64,000 bases of DNA from Ceratothoa steindachneri (GCA_963969495.1 OZ018328.1:130580545-130644544); one strand, 5' to 3'. Counted from the first letter of the stretch, positions 1-12,110 are shown. Notes: a model not told the origin generated them from the sequence alone. Numbers and translations: made by a program.

Positions 1-850
1 TCAAGTCCATTTATTGATCTGAAGTCAAGACCTCTTTTCACAGCTATTGCACGTCCGTTAAAACGTTCTCCGATGTGATTTTGGGGGTAAGACTTCGTAG
101 GAAAATATTATTATCCTGTATATGTTATTTATCCCATGTTCAAAGATAAATATTACGTCTGGGTTGCATTGTCGTATTACGTTACCGTATACTATTTTTA
201 TTGTTCGTCCAACCGTCTGAGTTCAAATGTTATATTTTAATGTGTCCATTGTCCTCTTCATAATTGATTCCTGTGTGTGTGTTCATGTTGTTTTTTAGGA
301 CTTATTCTTTTGCGAGCTTAGGTCTTTCTGGAGTGGATTGGGGCGTAATTGTTTTGCCTGGTCGTTTCTTTCTGAATTCACCATCTATGAGGGTTATGAA
401 AGTTTCGGGAGTCAATCTAATTAAGTCTTGGAGTAAAGCCTCCTCGACTTCCTTTTCATGGCAGTCGTCCGATGTGAAACCTCATTTGTACCTTCCGAAT
501 ATTACTCCATCCGTTACATCAAAGACTGTCATCTTCTTCAAGTTTATTTTCTTTGAATGATATACGTACCTAGGCATACTCTTATAATAAGAGGACGACC
601 TCGGACGTCTTAGAGGCTACAAGGTTTTCACGAGCAGGGGTACCGTGCTCTCCCTCAGGTCTCGCAGTTTCAGTCTCCGAAACTTCCATACTTTTTGTGT
701 GCGTTTGTGAGTTTTGGTGTTCGGTGTTTACAGCGTTTTGTTTTTCGGTGCGTGGTGGGTTCGAGTCTCTTTCCTTTTGTGCATGATCCTGGGGTCCTTA
801 GATGAAACTGGGGCGCTTCCGGTGTTGGGGATTTTCAGGGATTATTAGCC
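1..850 (-). pseudogene. Jockey-like non-LTR retrotransposon fragment (ORF1 C-terminus and ORF2 endonuclease start), cut by window edge
   Basis: On the minus strand, about 555 down to 290 reads as the C-terminal part of a jockey-type ORF1. Motifs FGRYK, EVEEALLQDL and DGEFRKKRPGK align with GRYKWECS, QVEEALSQNK and DTEFRKKRNGR near the end of ORF1 of the full-length element at 50565-52139. Sequence from 850 to 560 (minus) reads as a Pro/Thr/Glu/Ser/His-rich linker, as in that ORF1. Below 235 the minus strand continues into an endonuclease start (VYGNVIRQCNPDVIFIFEHG against IYGNILRQSDPDIILINEHG). Stops and frameshifts are present, so it is dead. The rest of ORF2 lies beyond the left edge. The homology is seen by direct comparison within the window; family assignment rests on the better-preserved copy. 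Confidence 0.7.
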
Positions 851-1189
851 TTCCACATACTTATATCACCACAAATTCACCCAATTTGTGTTCGAACTGT
901 TTCTATCGAATACATACGTTGAGCTGCAGTTGCTAACGATGGTTTTTCTTTTTTTTAATATTTTTTTAAAGTGCCCACGTAAGATCCATCATTTTATTTC
1001 CTATTATAATGAAAATTCTGATATTTTAGCCTAAAACGCTTTTATAATTTTGGTTCTGAGTTGTTTAAAGGTGAAATAAAATAAATTATTTGGAAGAATT
1101 CATTAGTTTATGCTAAATAATAAGAAGGCAAAAAGTGCTATAAGTATTAATGCGTATAATTAATACTACATATATTTTTAGTTTTCATC
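851..1189. other. No gene seen
   Basis: A/T-rich sequence with poly-T runs and no recognisable coding or repeat structure. It may include degraded 5' sequence of the minus-strand jockey-like fragment. Confidence 0.4.
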
Positions 1190-1835
1190 TCCTACTATAA
1201 TCCTCTCTCCTCCATTCTTCCATCTCCCCTCTCTTTCACCCCTCCTTACCCATTTTTCTCTTCCCATCCTGTCTTTCCCCTCTCATCCCTTCTTTCGTAT
1301 CCGCTCTTTTTACCTCTCACCTCCCTTCTTTAATATCCTCTCCCATCCCTTCTTTCTCATCCCCTCCTTTCACCATTCACCCCCCCTCATTTCCGGTTAC
1401 TCCATTCTTTCCTTTGCCATTCCCTCTCCCCTTCCTCCTTTCTTCTCCCCTAGTTCTGTCCCCTATCCTCCATCCTTTCCTCTCCTCTCCTTTCTTTCTT
1501 CTCCGCACCCTTATTTTTTTCCCTCTTTCATCTCCTATTCCTTCTTTCCGCACCCTCTCTTAATTCTCATGTCCTCCTTTCTTTCTTTCTCCCTTCTTTG
1601 ATCTATTCTCGCTTCTTTCTTCCCCCCTCTCTTATTTACTCTCCCCTCCGTTCTTTCCTCCCCCCCTCCATTCTTTCATTGCCCCCCTCCTTTCTTTCAT
1701 CTCCCATCCATTCTTTCCTCTCCGCTTCCTTCTTTCCTCTCACTTCCTTCTTCTCGCCCACTTCTTTCATATCCCCTCCCTTCTTTCCTTGCCCCTCCCT
1801 ACTTTCCTCTCTCTTCCCTTCTTTCCTAATTTAGA
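1190..1835. repeat. Degenerate polypyrimidine tract
   Basis: About 640 bp of almost pure C/T on the plus strand, built from imprecise repeats of the form CCCTCCTTTCTTTC with a period of roughly 20-30 bases. Open frames here are low-complexity Ser/Pro/Phe/Leu strings and are not genes. Such tracts can form triplex (H-) DNA; that is general knowledge, not shown here. Confidence 0.85.
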
Positions 1836-2034
1836 CTTGTCTCTAGTGCATCTTAGGGCTTATGCTTGTCCAGATTCTGTAATTTCCCTACACCTTCTCT
1901 CCCTTCTCCTTTTTCTCCCTGCCTACCTCCTCTCTCTCTCCCTCTCCCTCCTCATCTCCGCCTCTCTCTACCTCCATTGCCACGCTCTCCCCTCTATAAT
2001 CCCCTCTATTCATCGTAGGCAAACTGCTCGATGG

Positions 2035-3239
2035 AATAAAATCGCAGATCGTATAGTGCAGCACAACCTGATCTTGGATTCCCAACACGGATTTCGCAAG
2101 AACCATTCATGTATCTACTAGAATTTCTCCACAGTATCTTGAGGGAGTATGACCCTAGTCAAGCTGTGGATATCTTATCCCTGGACTTTTAAACAACCAT
2201 CGATAAGGTAACACACCGCAGGTTGATGAATAAAGTCCGCACCTTTGTCATTACCAGCAATTTAGCCGAAAAGATAGAAAACTGGCTCTCGGAACGGAGG
2301 CAATGAGTTTAGATCAACGGAGTAGCCTCGCATTGGGCGACAGTCAGTAGCGGGGTGCCTCAGGGCTCAATGTTCGGGCCTCTATTGGTCATCGTCTACA
2401 TCAATGACATAGACGAAGGACTGATATGCTCGATCGCCAAGTTCGCCTACGATAGCATGTTAGGAGGTAGTGTGAGCGTGCGAGAAGGAGTGGAACGACT
2501 GTGAAATAGCCTTCTCAGGATAGATGAGTGGTCCGAGAGGTGACAGATACCATTTAACCTTGACAAGTGCAAGGTAATGTACAATCGGCAATGCTAACTC
2601 GTGGAAAACTACTCCTTGTTAGGCAAACAGCTAGATAACATTGACCTTGAGAAAGATTTAGGCGTGTTAATTAGCAGTGACCTAAAGTTATCCATGCAGT
2701 GCCTCCAGGTGGAAAAGAGAGTCCAGCGAATGCTAGGGTACATAAAGAGACATTTTCACTTCCGAAATAAACAGATTGTTCTCGCATTTTACAACTCTCT
2801 AGTTAGGTCACACCTTGAATACACCGTTCAATTCTGGTCCCCAACCTTGCGGAAAGACATTGAACGGCTGTAAATGGTACAGGCCAGAGCCACAAAATTG
2901 ATCCCTTCTCTTAGACAAAATTTATCAGCAGCGGTTACGAAAACTGGGGATATTGTCCCTGGAGACGCGCTGGTTAAGAGGCCAGCTGATTTAAACTTTT
3001 AAAATAATACGAGAGTCTAAAATGTAGATCACAGGAGGCTGTTCACGTTGAACGCAAATGCTACACGCAACCACAGTGATAAACTGGAATTACCGCAATT
3101 CCATACTAGCATTTGCGGTAACTTCTTCTCGTACAAAATCGGCGGAATGTGGAACCGTCTACCGCCAGAAGTGGTGAACAATTCGTCAGTCGAACATCTC
3201 AAATCTCTACTTGACGAGATAATCCACACCTTGACCTAG
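2035..3239 (+). pseudogene. CR1-like non-LTR retrotransposon, reverse transcriptase remnant
   Basis: Conceptual translation in shifting plus frames gives successive RT motifs. These are LDSQHGFRKNHSC (about 2070-2110), NKVRTFVITSNLAEKIENWL, SGVPQGSMFGPLL (about 2346-2385), then KFAYDS where the catalytic FADD box should be (about 2437). After these come NLDKCKVMYN, DLGVLISSDLKLS, FYNSLVRSHLEY, the thumb-like RATKLIPSL (about 2890) and a C-terminal block GGMWNRLPPEVVN (about 3140-3180). This order is that of CR1/L2-type RTs. Several stops, frame changes and the loss of both catalytic aspartates make it inactive. The 5' endonuclease and ORF1 are not visible; the region before 2035 is the pyrimidine tract. 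A 9-bp hairpin follows at 3324-3350. Confidence 0.8.
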
Positions 3240-4490
3240 ATGGTACCACCTTGATATAGATTATAGTATGCGTATAGTTTAGAAGCAAGTAGATAGGTAT
3301 CAACTTTTCTATTAACATTTCTTGATTGTGTTCTTTTTTACAACACAATCGGGTATCTTTTCCGCTTTTTGGACTGCTAAAGCGTGTGAGAGAGGTAAGT
3401 GGAGAGAGCCCTTATCTATGCTACGCTTTCTCTTATGCTATAGATTACGGCCTTCCCAAAATAGTACCTCCTTGGTATCATCAGCAATGTCCTTTGAGGT
3501 AATACTTTTCTTTGTGATCCCTTGTGACTCCATATCTCTCCGCCTATCCCCCTCTCTTTCTTTCTCTCTGTACTGCTCTCCCCTATCTATCTATCTCTAT
3601 CTCTTTCACTCTCTCTTTCTAACATTATAGAAGGGCACAAGGCTTCTCCTGCTCTCTTTCCATCTTTTAAAAGGAGGTATTCTCTGTGGGGGTTAAGTTT
3701 AAACTTGAGTTTCGTCATCGGGTCTCTGAACAATTTAGCTCCGATGCAGTCCGCCCGTCTCTCTGAGGTTCTGTGTTTGGTTATGCTAACTCCTGATCCG
3801 ACCAAGAATGCTCATTTTGGCTACAAGAGATGCTTCGACCCTAAAAAAAAGGACTAACTAGTCATAGACCCAATTATTTATCACCAACAATCATAGATAG
3901 ACCATCTCCTAGAGAGCCGAAATGACCAAAAGCAACAATGTCAATCGCTAGAACCCTCCTTTAACCAATCCTATACCTCCAACGGAAGGATCACATGTGA
4001 CAGTAAAACCTATTCGGGGTTCTCTAGGATTAACTCAGAAGGATTAATAGATGATGATCCTACCTAAAACGTAAGAGAAATGGATCTCAATATTCATCTT
4101 GGTCCAATGTGAAACATTTCATTTAAAAAGCAGACCTCTCATACTCCCTAGGTTGAATCAAATCCAGATACTGCCATTTTCGAATATTTTATGGTCTATA
4201 TAACCTTCCCTATTGAGGTGAAACAAATATTTGGACATAAATATTTTTAAATATCTTTATTACAGATTTTTTTATATAAAATAATCTACAAAGAACTAGA
4301 ATGGTTCGATAGGTTTTAACAATAGTTTATATAGGTATGTTTTATTTTGCCTAACTTCATTTATTATCTGACGATCATAGTGCAACAATGAATGGGTCAC
4401 CATTGGTAAAGTAAAAAGCACTCAAAGGATTTGAAAGGCAAAATAGTTGAGCACTACGGAGAAGATAAAGGCTAGAAAAGTATTTGGACT
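3240..4490. other. No gene seen; hairpin near the start
   Basis: Follows the CR1-like fragment. GATTGTGTT at 3324-3332 and its complement at 3342-3350 make a 9-bp stem, possibly a 3' UTR relic of that element. A CT-rich patch lies at 3538-3625. Nothing else is recognised. Confidence 0.45.
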
Positions 4491-4529
4491 TTTAAGTGTG
4501 CCTCTCATTACTGTAGGTTAGATTGCTAA

Positions 4530-5170
4530 ATAACGGAAGACCTCGAGGGCCACTGCAAACATTTCTCGCAGGGGGTCTCCAGGGAGAATATCTCAACAAG
4601 CTCGTCGATGGATATCGAAGAATCCTATAATAACTAAAGCAATAATGGAAGTTACGAAAAGAACAATAAGGAATGAGCTCAAAAGACAAACTCTCAGATC
4701 ACGATTACCGACGCAAGACCACTTTTCTGAAGAATGCTCTCTTTTATTGAGGATGACGGAAGTTTTTGGATGAGTACAGAGAAGCTTGGACACATTTGGA
4801 TGGATGTGTTTTGGTCTAATGAGACAAAAACTGAACTTTGTTCGCCGAAGTGCAGCCTGGAAGTTTGGCACCAGCATGGAACCCCCTATGATTAGAAGAA
4901 CACCATCCGCAAGGCTGGAATGGAAATGGCAGCATTATGGTGTGGTACTGTTTTTCATTAAATTGGACTGGTTCTTTTCATATAAGTAATTGAAAAATGG
5001 ATGAAGCCAAGGACAATGAGCTGAAGCACACGGCACCTGTAACAACTGAGTGGTTCCTTTGACTTGAATTCGTTGAAAACTTTACGGCTAAAATGGATAA
5101 AATAGTGTTTTTCAAGTGAGTGGACTTGTAAAATCTTTGAACTCTGTGATTTGGGGTCACCTCCCATCGC
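4530..5170 (+). pseudogene. Tc1-type transposase remnant
   Basis: Plus-strand translation around 4785-5010 shows the Tc1 catalytic-core pattern in decayed form. WMDVFWSNETKTEL matches the family pattern W-x-x-V-x-W-S-D-E-T-K, with the catalytic D changed to N. It is followed by VWHQHGTP, KNTIRKAGMEMAALWCGT (Tc1: KNTI-x-x-V-K-H-G-G-G) and VIEKWMKP. Several stops lie between these blocks. No terminal inverted repeats were recognised, so the element is an old fragment. Tc1 assignment is from remembered family motifs. Confidence 0.6.
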
Positions 5171-5945
5171 TTAAGTGAGAGGGCAGAAATATTAACCAAT
5201 AAAACGTGGACATAATGCGAATAATAATAATGACAATGAGAAGTTAATTGATAAATAGTTTTTGAGCTCAATGCTTTTATATCTCTGATCAAAGCCTCAT
5301 CAGGCTTAAAAGTCATCGATCCTTTGGTTACTTTTCACCAATCAGACAAAGAAAATTTATTTGGGGCGTTTTTGTAGTCTGAGGCGTTAGTTGATTACAG
5401 TTACAGGTTGTGTAATGATTACCTTTTCATATGGGTAGTTGTGTGTGCAAGTTGGTCGCTGGTAATCTGATCAGTTTTCAAAGCTTTATTAGATAGGAAG
5501 GATAAAGGAATGCATTCTGTTTGACTTGGTTGTGCTAATCTGATAAGGTTGTACGGTTTGTTTTGTTTTTTTATAAAATTGAAGAATAGAGTAGGTTTTA
5601 TATCATGGCTTGGCATACAGTGAAATTTGTATGTTTGTTTTGAAAGCTTCTCGCGAAGAAAATATATTGGACCGTAAATATAGGTCGTGTGATTTATGAA
5701 GATTTGTGCTTTACTGGTAAAAAAAAAAACATACAAAGGGCAAAATTTAAATTTTTAAATCGCATTATTTTAACAACAAAACATGGAGCTCCTAGAGGTT
5801 GATGTGTTGGTTCCAAATCTACAAAACAAAATTCAGTTTGTCTTTAAAGGTTTTTGAGTTATGGAGAAGCAAACATTTTTCGTGCAGGACTGCTTAATAT
5901 AAATGTATAAATATTCAATTCAGACTAATCTATTCGACACTTGCA
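5171..5945. other. No gene seen; contains a GAAA-hairpin-like motif (minus) at about 5275-5305
   Basis: Minus strand near 5300-5270 reads GCCTGATGAGGC, then TTGATCAGAG, then AAAAGCATTGAGCTC. This is a degenerate member of the motif class described at 62141-62176. The rest is A/T-rich and unassigned. Confidence 0.35.
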
Positions 5946-6239
5946 ATGAGCGCCCTCTCAAAATACAACCTCCTGAAGCTGCAGAGAATCCTAAAACAAA
6001 GTGATATATACTCGTATTATAACAAATTCGAAAATTATAGAAACTGAGAGGCCTACATAGAGAAACCGGAAACGAGGCCCCTAAATAAACTAATTAAGAA
6101 AGGAGCGAGAGAAATTATTAAGAAAAGAGATGAGATTGGTGAGGAGTTGTTAATCAAATACTGGAAAGGGCGGGGCGGGAAAACCCACAGTCTGTTCTCA
6201 TTTAGCATGGAGGCTCTAGAAAGAGAAGAAGAGGAATAG
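5946..6239 (+). pseudogene. Unknown 97-codon frame with one in-frame stop
   Basis: ATG at 5946 opens a frame running to TAG at 6237-6239, interrupted only by TGA at 6045-6047. The conceptual protein starts MSALSKYNLLKLQRILKQSD. After the stop it continues as a Lys/Glu-rich, helix-like segment containing RPLNKLIKKGAREIIKKRDE, then YWKGRGGKTHSLFSF and an acidic end. The composition looks like real protein rather than low-complexity noise. I do not recognise the family. It may be a fragment of a mobile-element accessory protein or a chance frame. Confidence 0.3.
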
Positions 6240-6796
6240 GAAATATTCTCCCCCTTGCTCCGGTGGTGGCTCGCGTACTCTTATTTTACTCTCTCCCACA
6301 CTTTAATTCTATTCTACTCTCTTGAACCAATTTTGCCTCTGGCATCAGTTTGTCATCCTATTTGAGGAAGAACTTTTGCTTAAATCTAAAAGTTTAGAAA
6401 ATAAAAATTTCGAGCTTGATTTGGGAAAATATGAACGAAAAATAAAGGGAATCCGAAGCCAATAAATCATTTCCAAAATAAAAAGCAAGACGAAACAATA
6501 TGTAACAAGAGACAAGCATACGCGGTCAACCGTGAAATAGAGGTCATAAAAGAATTAGAGATAAGCCCGATGGTCCTGAGCTAAAGACGCACCGCGTGTA
6601 CATGCGCACAAGAAATACAGGTAAGTACGTACAGTTACGTCCTCAATAAGCAAAATAGAACAACCGTGCTGAGTGAGTACCACCACTACTAAATATTGTT
6701 TGGACCTCTTTTACATTTTCACATATTGCTTCTTATTTTACATTGTAACATTTAACCTTACCCAACTACAGCTAGGGTACATGTCATAGTAGCATA
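6240..6796. other. No gene seen
   Basis: Unassigned A/T-rich sequence up to the target duplication of the hAT-type element. Confidence 0.4.
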
Positions 6797-6804
6797 GGTT
6801 AGCT

Positions 6805-7505
6805 CGGGGCCGGCTCAAGGTACTGGCAACATAGGGCAGTTGCCCGGGGCGCGCCATGTGCTTAGGGGCGCCATCTAAGATCTTCCTCAAAAGAAAAAAA
6901 ATATTATTGTTCATTGTTTGTTAAAAAACAACCCAGTTAATAAACTCATTTCTATTATTCTATTTTTAGTCTGTTCCTTGTGAATTTTTTAATATAATTA
7001 CCAGGCAATGGCTTCGCGGGAGCTTGCGTTTCGCTACTAAGATTAAAATGTAAAATCTAATAAAAAGCAGCCATAGTCAAATTTTTATAAATTTTCTGAA
7101 CTTCGCCAATTATAATAATTTTCAAAGGGAATTCTAAACTAAATTTTCCCCCTTTCAAAATATTACATTGCTAAAATATAGAATTATAGAGAAGATATAT
7201 AAAAATAAATTTTCTGAACTTCACCATTTGTAATTCTTTGGGTTTTAAAAAATCCACAAAATTTCGATACTTATATTTATTTCTAGACTTCGCCATTTTT
7301 ACCATTTTGTTTTAATTTGAAATTATAAAAGAATTATTAAAAAATAACTTTGATAAAAAAAACATAAGTCATAACCACAAAAACTAAGATGAAATTATTA
7401 TTCAAATAGTAAAAAAAAAACCCCTTAAATTATAGTTAGTGATACTTATAAAGGGCGCCGAACATCTGCTATCCCGGGGCACCAGCAACCCTAGAGCCCG
7501 CCTTG
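6805..7505. mobile_element. hAT-type non-autonomous element (701 bp) with 8-bp target site duplication
   Basis: GGTTAGCT at 6797-6804 is repeated exactly at 7506-7513. Between them the element starts CGGGGCCGGCTCAAGG and ends with the complement of CAAGGCGGGCTCTAGG, an imperfect terminal inverted repeat with 11 of 16 positions matching. An 8-bp duplication and CA-type ends are the hAT signature. The G/C-rich ends enclose a very A/T-rich interior with no coding frame, so it is a MITE-like passenger. The interior (about 6990-7445) is repeated at 12690-13257. Confidence 0.8.
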
Positions 7506-7513
7506 GGTTAGCT

Positions 7514-8459
7514 AAATCTAAAACGAATAGCTTAGAATAAATTTTGTTTCATATCTGAAAACCATTTAACCTATTTTGCTTTCCACTCGACTTGAGAAGC
7601 AATAGGATAAAGAGATCCAATATGGGCAACGCAGAGCGTTTTGACGCCCTCTCAACTATATTTTCTTCAGCTTAACCATATTATAATAATAATAGGTATT
7701 TATAATGCGCTCTTCAGGGCTGTTAGCCCTCCCAGAGCGCAGGTTGTGTAGCGAGTGTAGAGAAAGTTTATAGGGAAGAGAAGGCAATTCTGAAGAGATG
7801 AGTCTTCAGGAGCAAACGCGGCATTACCAAAATTCGAGATCGTATCCTGAAAAACCTCCGAAGTAAAATAAAGGAGAAATTTGTAAAACAAAAGATGAAA
7901 ACGGAAAAGAAGTTTAAAGATTGCGAAAAGAAAACGAACCTTCCGAACTATTTTAAGTAAATTAAACATCTTTATGGAAATAATCTGTATAGAAGGGAGT
8001 AAGCTCCTATCCAATTTAACACTAGTTTTACGTATGGTTCTATATACTTACATCCTTTCCTATTGCATTTGTTGTCTAATGATTCTAAAGTGTTGTGGAT
8101 TATGTTTACTGGTTAAGTAGTAAGTTTTATCCGTTCCTCGCATTGTAAACGAAATACCACGCACGTATAATGAAATGCACATAAAGATTATCATAACAAT
8201 CTCTGACAAGCTCATAGGCACAATTTTCTTTATAGCGCCCATATAGCGACTACCACCAAGGGCGAATTTCGCTGTAATCAATTTGGGCCTTTTATTAGAC
8301 TAGATTAAAATAAAAACAAAAACAAACAAAACCCAAAAGTACACGCAAAAAACAAAACAAAACACATCAAACAGAAAACAAAAGACATGACACGAAATAA
8401 CAAACAAAAAATAATACACGAAATAACAAACAAAAGACAGGACACGAAACAACAGCAAG
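7514..8459. other. No gene seen; strong nested hairpin at 7707-7740
   Basis: After an (ATA)n stretch at about 7683-7694, GCGCTCT (7707-7713) pairs with AGAGCGC (7734-7740), and inside it AGGGCT (7716-7721) pairs with AGCCCT (7725-7730). Together with the flanking (ATA)n this looks like the structured 3' end of a retroposon, inferred from shape only. From 8300 to 8460 the plus strand is A/C-rich low complexity. Confidence 0.5.
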
Positions 8460-8940
8460 AAGAATTAAGCACTACGCCTAGTAAAGACCCTAGGGTCCTC
8501 CCAAGGCCAATCTGAGAGGTAATATGGTCATTACCACTTCGACCTAGGGAGTACAGTCCATACATTTAATAATTCTATATCAATCAGATATACACTTATC
8601 TACGAGTGTACCTTCCCATCATGTAATTTCTTACCACGTACACACTTATCTACGAATGTACTTTCCTATCATGTAATTTCTTACCACGTACACACTTATC
8701 TACGAGTGTCCTTTCCTATCATGTAATTTCTTACCACGTACAAACTTATCTACGAGTGTACCTTCCTATCATGTAATTTCTTACCACGTACACACTTATC
8801 TACGAGTGTACCTAACTGTACAATTTCAAATTTGCACAAAACTTCGCGCAATCAAATAGCTGATATGAACGATCTCTTCTCTCCAGCAGCACGGCATCTG
8901 CTAGCAGTGAAAATAATAATGACAGGAATTTGGAAAACAC
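8460..8940 (+). repeat. Dispersed repeat, copy 1, with internal 50-bp tandem array (8589-8814)
   Basis: About 4.5 copies of a 50-bp unit (ACACTTATCTACGAGTGTAC followed by a TTCCTATCATG-TTCTTACCACG segment) lie at 8589-8814. Upstream, 8484-8520 (GACCCTAGGGTCC, AAGGCCA) matches 11698-11725. Downstream, 8875-8930 (TCTCTTCTCTCCAGCAG, then CTGCTAG and GAAAATAATA) matches 12055-12100. The whole block is therefore one repeat family; the other copy has a (TA)n array where this one has the 50-bp array. Confidence 0.75.
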
Positions 8941-9333
8941 ATTTAGACTCATGCACTACAACAACTAGCATCATTGGGGGACCAGTGGCACTTAGGTGTA
9001 TATACTCAGTCATTATTGTATGAGGTGATATTCCTGTGTTCCTACTAGGTTAAATTTACACGCGAGTAATGCGCGTGTAGCACTGGTCAACAACCAAAAT
9101 GCTTCCGAGACCAGAGTAGCAATTTTCAACTAATTTCCGCTCGCTGATAATGAATATCATGGTTAAAATTATTTGTTAGCTCTAATTTTCAAGATACAGC
9201 TACGAGTATGTGTCAAAACAACATCCAACAGGCTTGCGGCAGTGTGTTTCTTACCACACTCACAATCTCACTGCCCTTCAGTATTGTTTCAGCAGTCATA
9301 GAAGGTGTGCAAGTTTACATTTTGAGGTGAAAG

Positions 9334-11181
9334 GTAGGTGATTTTCCTAATCAAACACTTTTTAAACTTATAATAAATATTCATTGAGCAAGCTATTTAT
9401 ATGCATGTGAGGCATTTTATATTAATTTTATTTTTCTACTGAATGATATAAATACTTCTGCTAAGCTGCCATGCTCTATATTATAATGATAAATTTATGA
9501 ATAAATTTTCTGTTTATCTTCTAATTGTTTGTTGTTTTATTCTTTCAGATGCGTGATACTTGTGTGAATAAGGCAGACAACTTCTGCTACATTTGTGGTG
9601 GGCAGTCCTTTGCATCACAGAAGCACCATATAACTGCTATGGTTAGAAAAGCACATCACCTATATTTTGGTGACCAGGATAAGAACTGGGCTCCTCACAC
9701 ATACTGCAACACTTGTGCTACTAATCTTCGCCAATGGTTGAACAGGAAGAGGAAATGAATGCATTTTGCTGTACCAATGACGTGGCAGGAGCCAACATAC
9801 CATACCAACAATTGTTATTTCTGCATGGTAACTTCAGTACAAAAGGGCTTGTCAAAGAAGAAAAAGGAGTCCATTGAATATCCAAACATTCTATCAGGTA
9901 TTTCCTCAGTTCCACATAGGAAACGTCTACCTGTTCCTGATGCACCAACTTCGGTATTCATTAGTCAGATGAGGAAAGTGGTAAAGAGGAAGCAGAGAAG
10001 GATGAAATTTTTCATGAAGCACACTCCTCTAGGCCGCATCTCATAACACAACGGGAACTCCATGACCTTGTCAGGGATCAGGAACTACCCAAGAATAAGG
10101 CAGAGCTGCTAGACTCTTGCCTTCAACAGTGGAATCTCCTAGCAACTGATGTGAATTTCAAAACTTCGTGACCGTGAGCAGTAGTTCAACGATTTCTTCG
10201 TAATGGAAGGGGATTTAGTGGCCTGCAACAATATTAATAGTTTGATGGAAGCACATGGCATCGCATACGAACCCAGACACTGGAGGCTGTTCATTCATTA
10301 ATCAAAAATGAGTATGAAAGTTTTCTTGCTGCATAACGGCAATAGTGAGCTATCAGTTCCTGTGGGCTATGCATCACACATGAAAGAAACTTATGAGAAT
10401 ATAAAGCATATGTTGCAATGCATAAGATATGATAAACATCAATGGCAGCTCTGTGGTGACTTAAAGGTTGTTGCTCTTGTGATGGGCTTGCAGGGTGGAT
10501 ACACCAAGTACTGCTGCTTTCTATGTGAATGGGACAGCCGAAAATCATTGGAGCCTGGGATGAAAAATGTTCAACATCGACCTCTCACTGAACTAAGCAA
10601 ACTTTGCTACCACCACTACATATAAAACTATAGCTCATGAAAAACTTTGTAAAAACTATGGACAAATCGGTTAGAGATTCAAGTACTTAACATCAAAATT
10701 CCACTCACTGAGTGACGCTAAGATAAAGGTGCGAGTGTTTATTGGTCCTCGGATGCGAGAGTTTCTTAAAGATGGTCACTTTGAATCAGCCCTTCATAGG
10801 GAGGAGAAAGCTTCTTTGGAAGTATTCAAGTTAGTGCCGAAGGGATTTCTCTGAAACAGAAGGGAGGGAAACTATGAAGAATTAGTGTAAAACCCCGCCA
10901 AAGCTTACAAGAAAATGGGAAATAACATGTCACTTAAAATCCACTTTTTTACTCACATTTAAACTTTTTTCCAGCAAAATGTGGGGCAGTTGGGGACGGA
11001 CGAACATGGTGAAAGGTTTCACCAAGATATTTCAACCATAAAAAAGCGGTGCCAGGGTAAAAAGAGCACAACAATGCTTGCAGCCTATTGCTGGACATTG
11101 GCAAAAAATGATTCTTCCGCCCACTATAAGAGTCATGCAAAAAGGCAGAGAGTGGGATATGGATTAGAGTTTAAAACATAA
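9334..11181 (+). pseudogene. Decayed copy of an uncharacterised multi-copy protein family (CYICGG ... DEHGERFHQDIS), with 5' intron
   Basis: A probable untranslated exon ends at AAG|GTAGGTG (9333/9334). A good acceptor (TTATTCTTTCAG) ends at 9548, and ATG follows at 9549. The frame reads MRDTCVNKADNFCYICGGQ, then WAPHTYCNTCATNLRQW, a TGA at 9756-9758, then VPMTWQEPTYHTNNCYFC in the same frame. A frameshift near 10040 leads to TQRELHDLVRDQELP. Then come KVFLLHNG (about 10318), KETYENIKHMLQ, WQLCGDLKVVALVMGLQGGY, CCFLCEWDSRKSLEPGMKNV and, after more breaks, DAKIKVRVFIGPRMREFLKD (about 10715-10775). It ends DEHGERFHQDIST...AAYCWTL (about 11000-11100). I recall similar uncharacterised proteins repeated in arthropod and other invertebrate genomes; their function is unknown to me. 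Cys pairs suggest zinc binding. The retained intron means it spread at the DNA level. Confidence 0.7.
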
Positions 11182-11689
11182 TGACACATACTGTACGTTA
11201 TAATAAAAAAATCAAATATTACATGCTACGTATCTTTAAATCTATAGCCAATAAGCATTTTTCAAGGTGAGATTTGGATTCAGTGCATGAAAATACATAA
11301 GAATTAAATAATATCATTTAAGAAGCACACAATTTTTCTACTACTCGGACGGGTAAGCTGTTCCACGTTTGCGTAATTTTATAGGTAAAAAGAAAATTAT
11401 GCCAAGCCGCCACTGGTAAATCGCTTGTTGACTTATTTATATCCATTTTGACGGATATTCGCTCTCTAATTGATCTTGAATACTCCGAACAGATAATAGG
11501 CTTAGGCAGCAGAGTCATTCTTCTGAGGGTTTGTTCTTAAAGAGGAGAAGCAGGAGAATAAAGAGAAGGAGAAGAAGAAGGATAAGAAGAAAAAAGAAGA
11601 AGAAGAAAATAAAAAGATGAGAATAAGAAAAGAAGAGAAGGATAAGGAGAATAAGAAAAGGAGGAACTACAGAACTACAGAAATAGGAA
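11182..11689. other. No gene seen; purine-rich tract 11535-11670
   Basis: A/T-rich sequence followed by a GAAGAAGAA-type purine tract leading into copy 2 of the dispersed repeat. Confidence 0.5.

Positions 11690-12110
<421 letters not shown>

Noticed and set aside
8589..8814. CRISPR-like array
   Set aside because: Contiguous 50-bp tandem units without unique spacers, in a eukaryotic setting.
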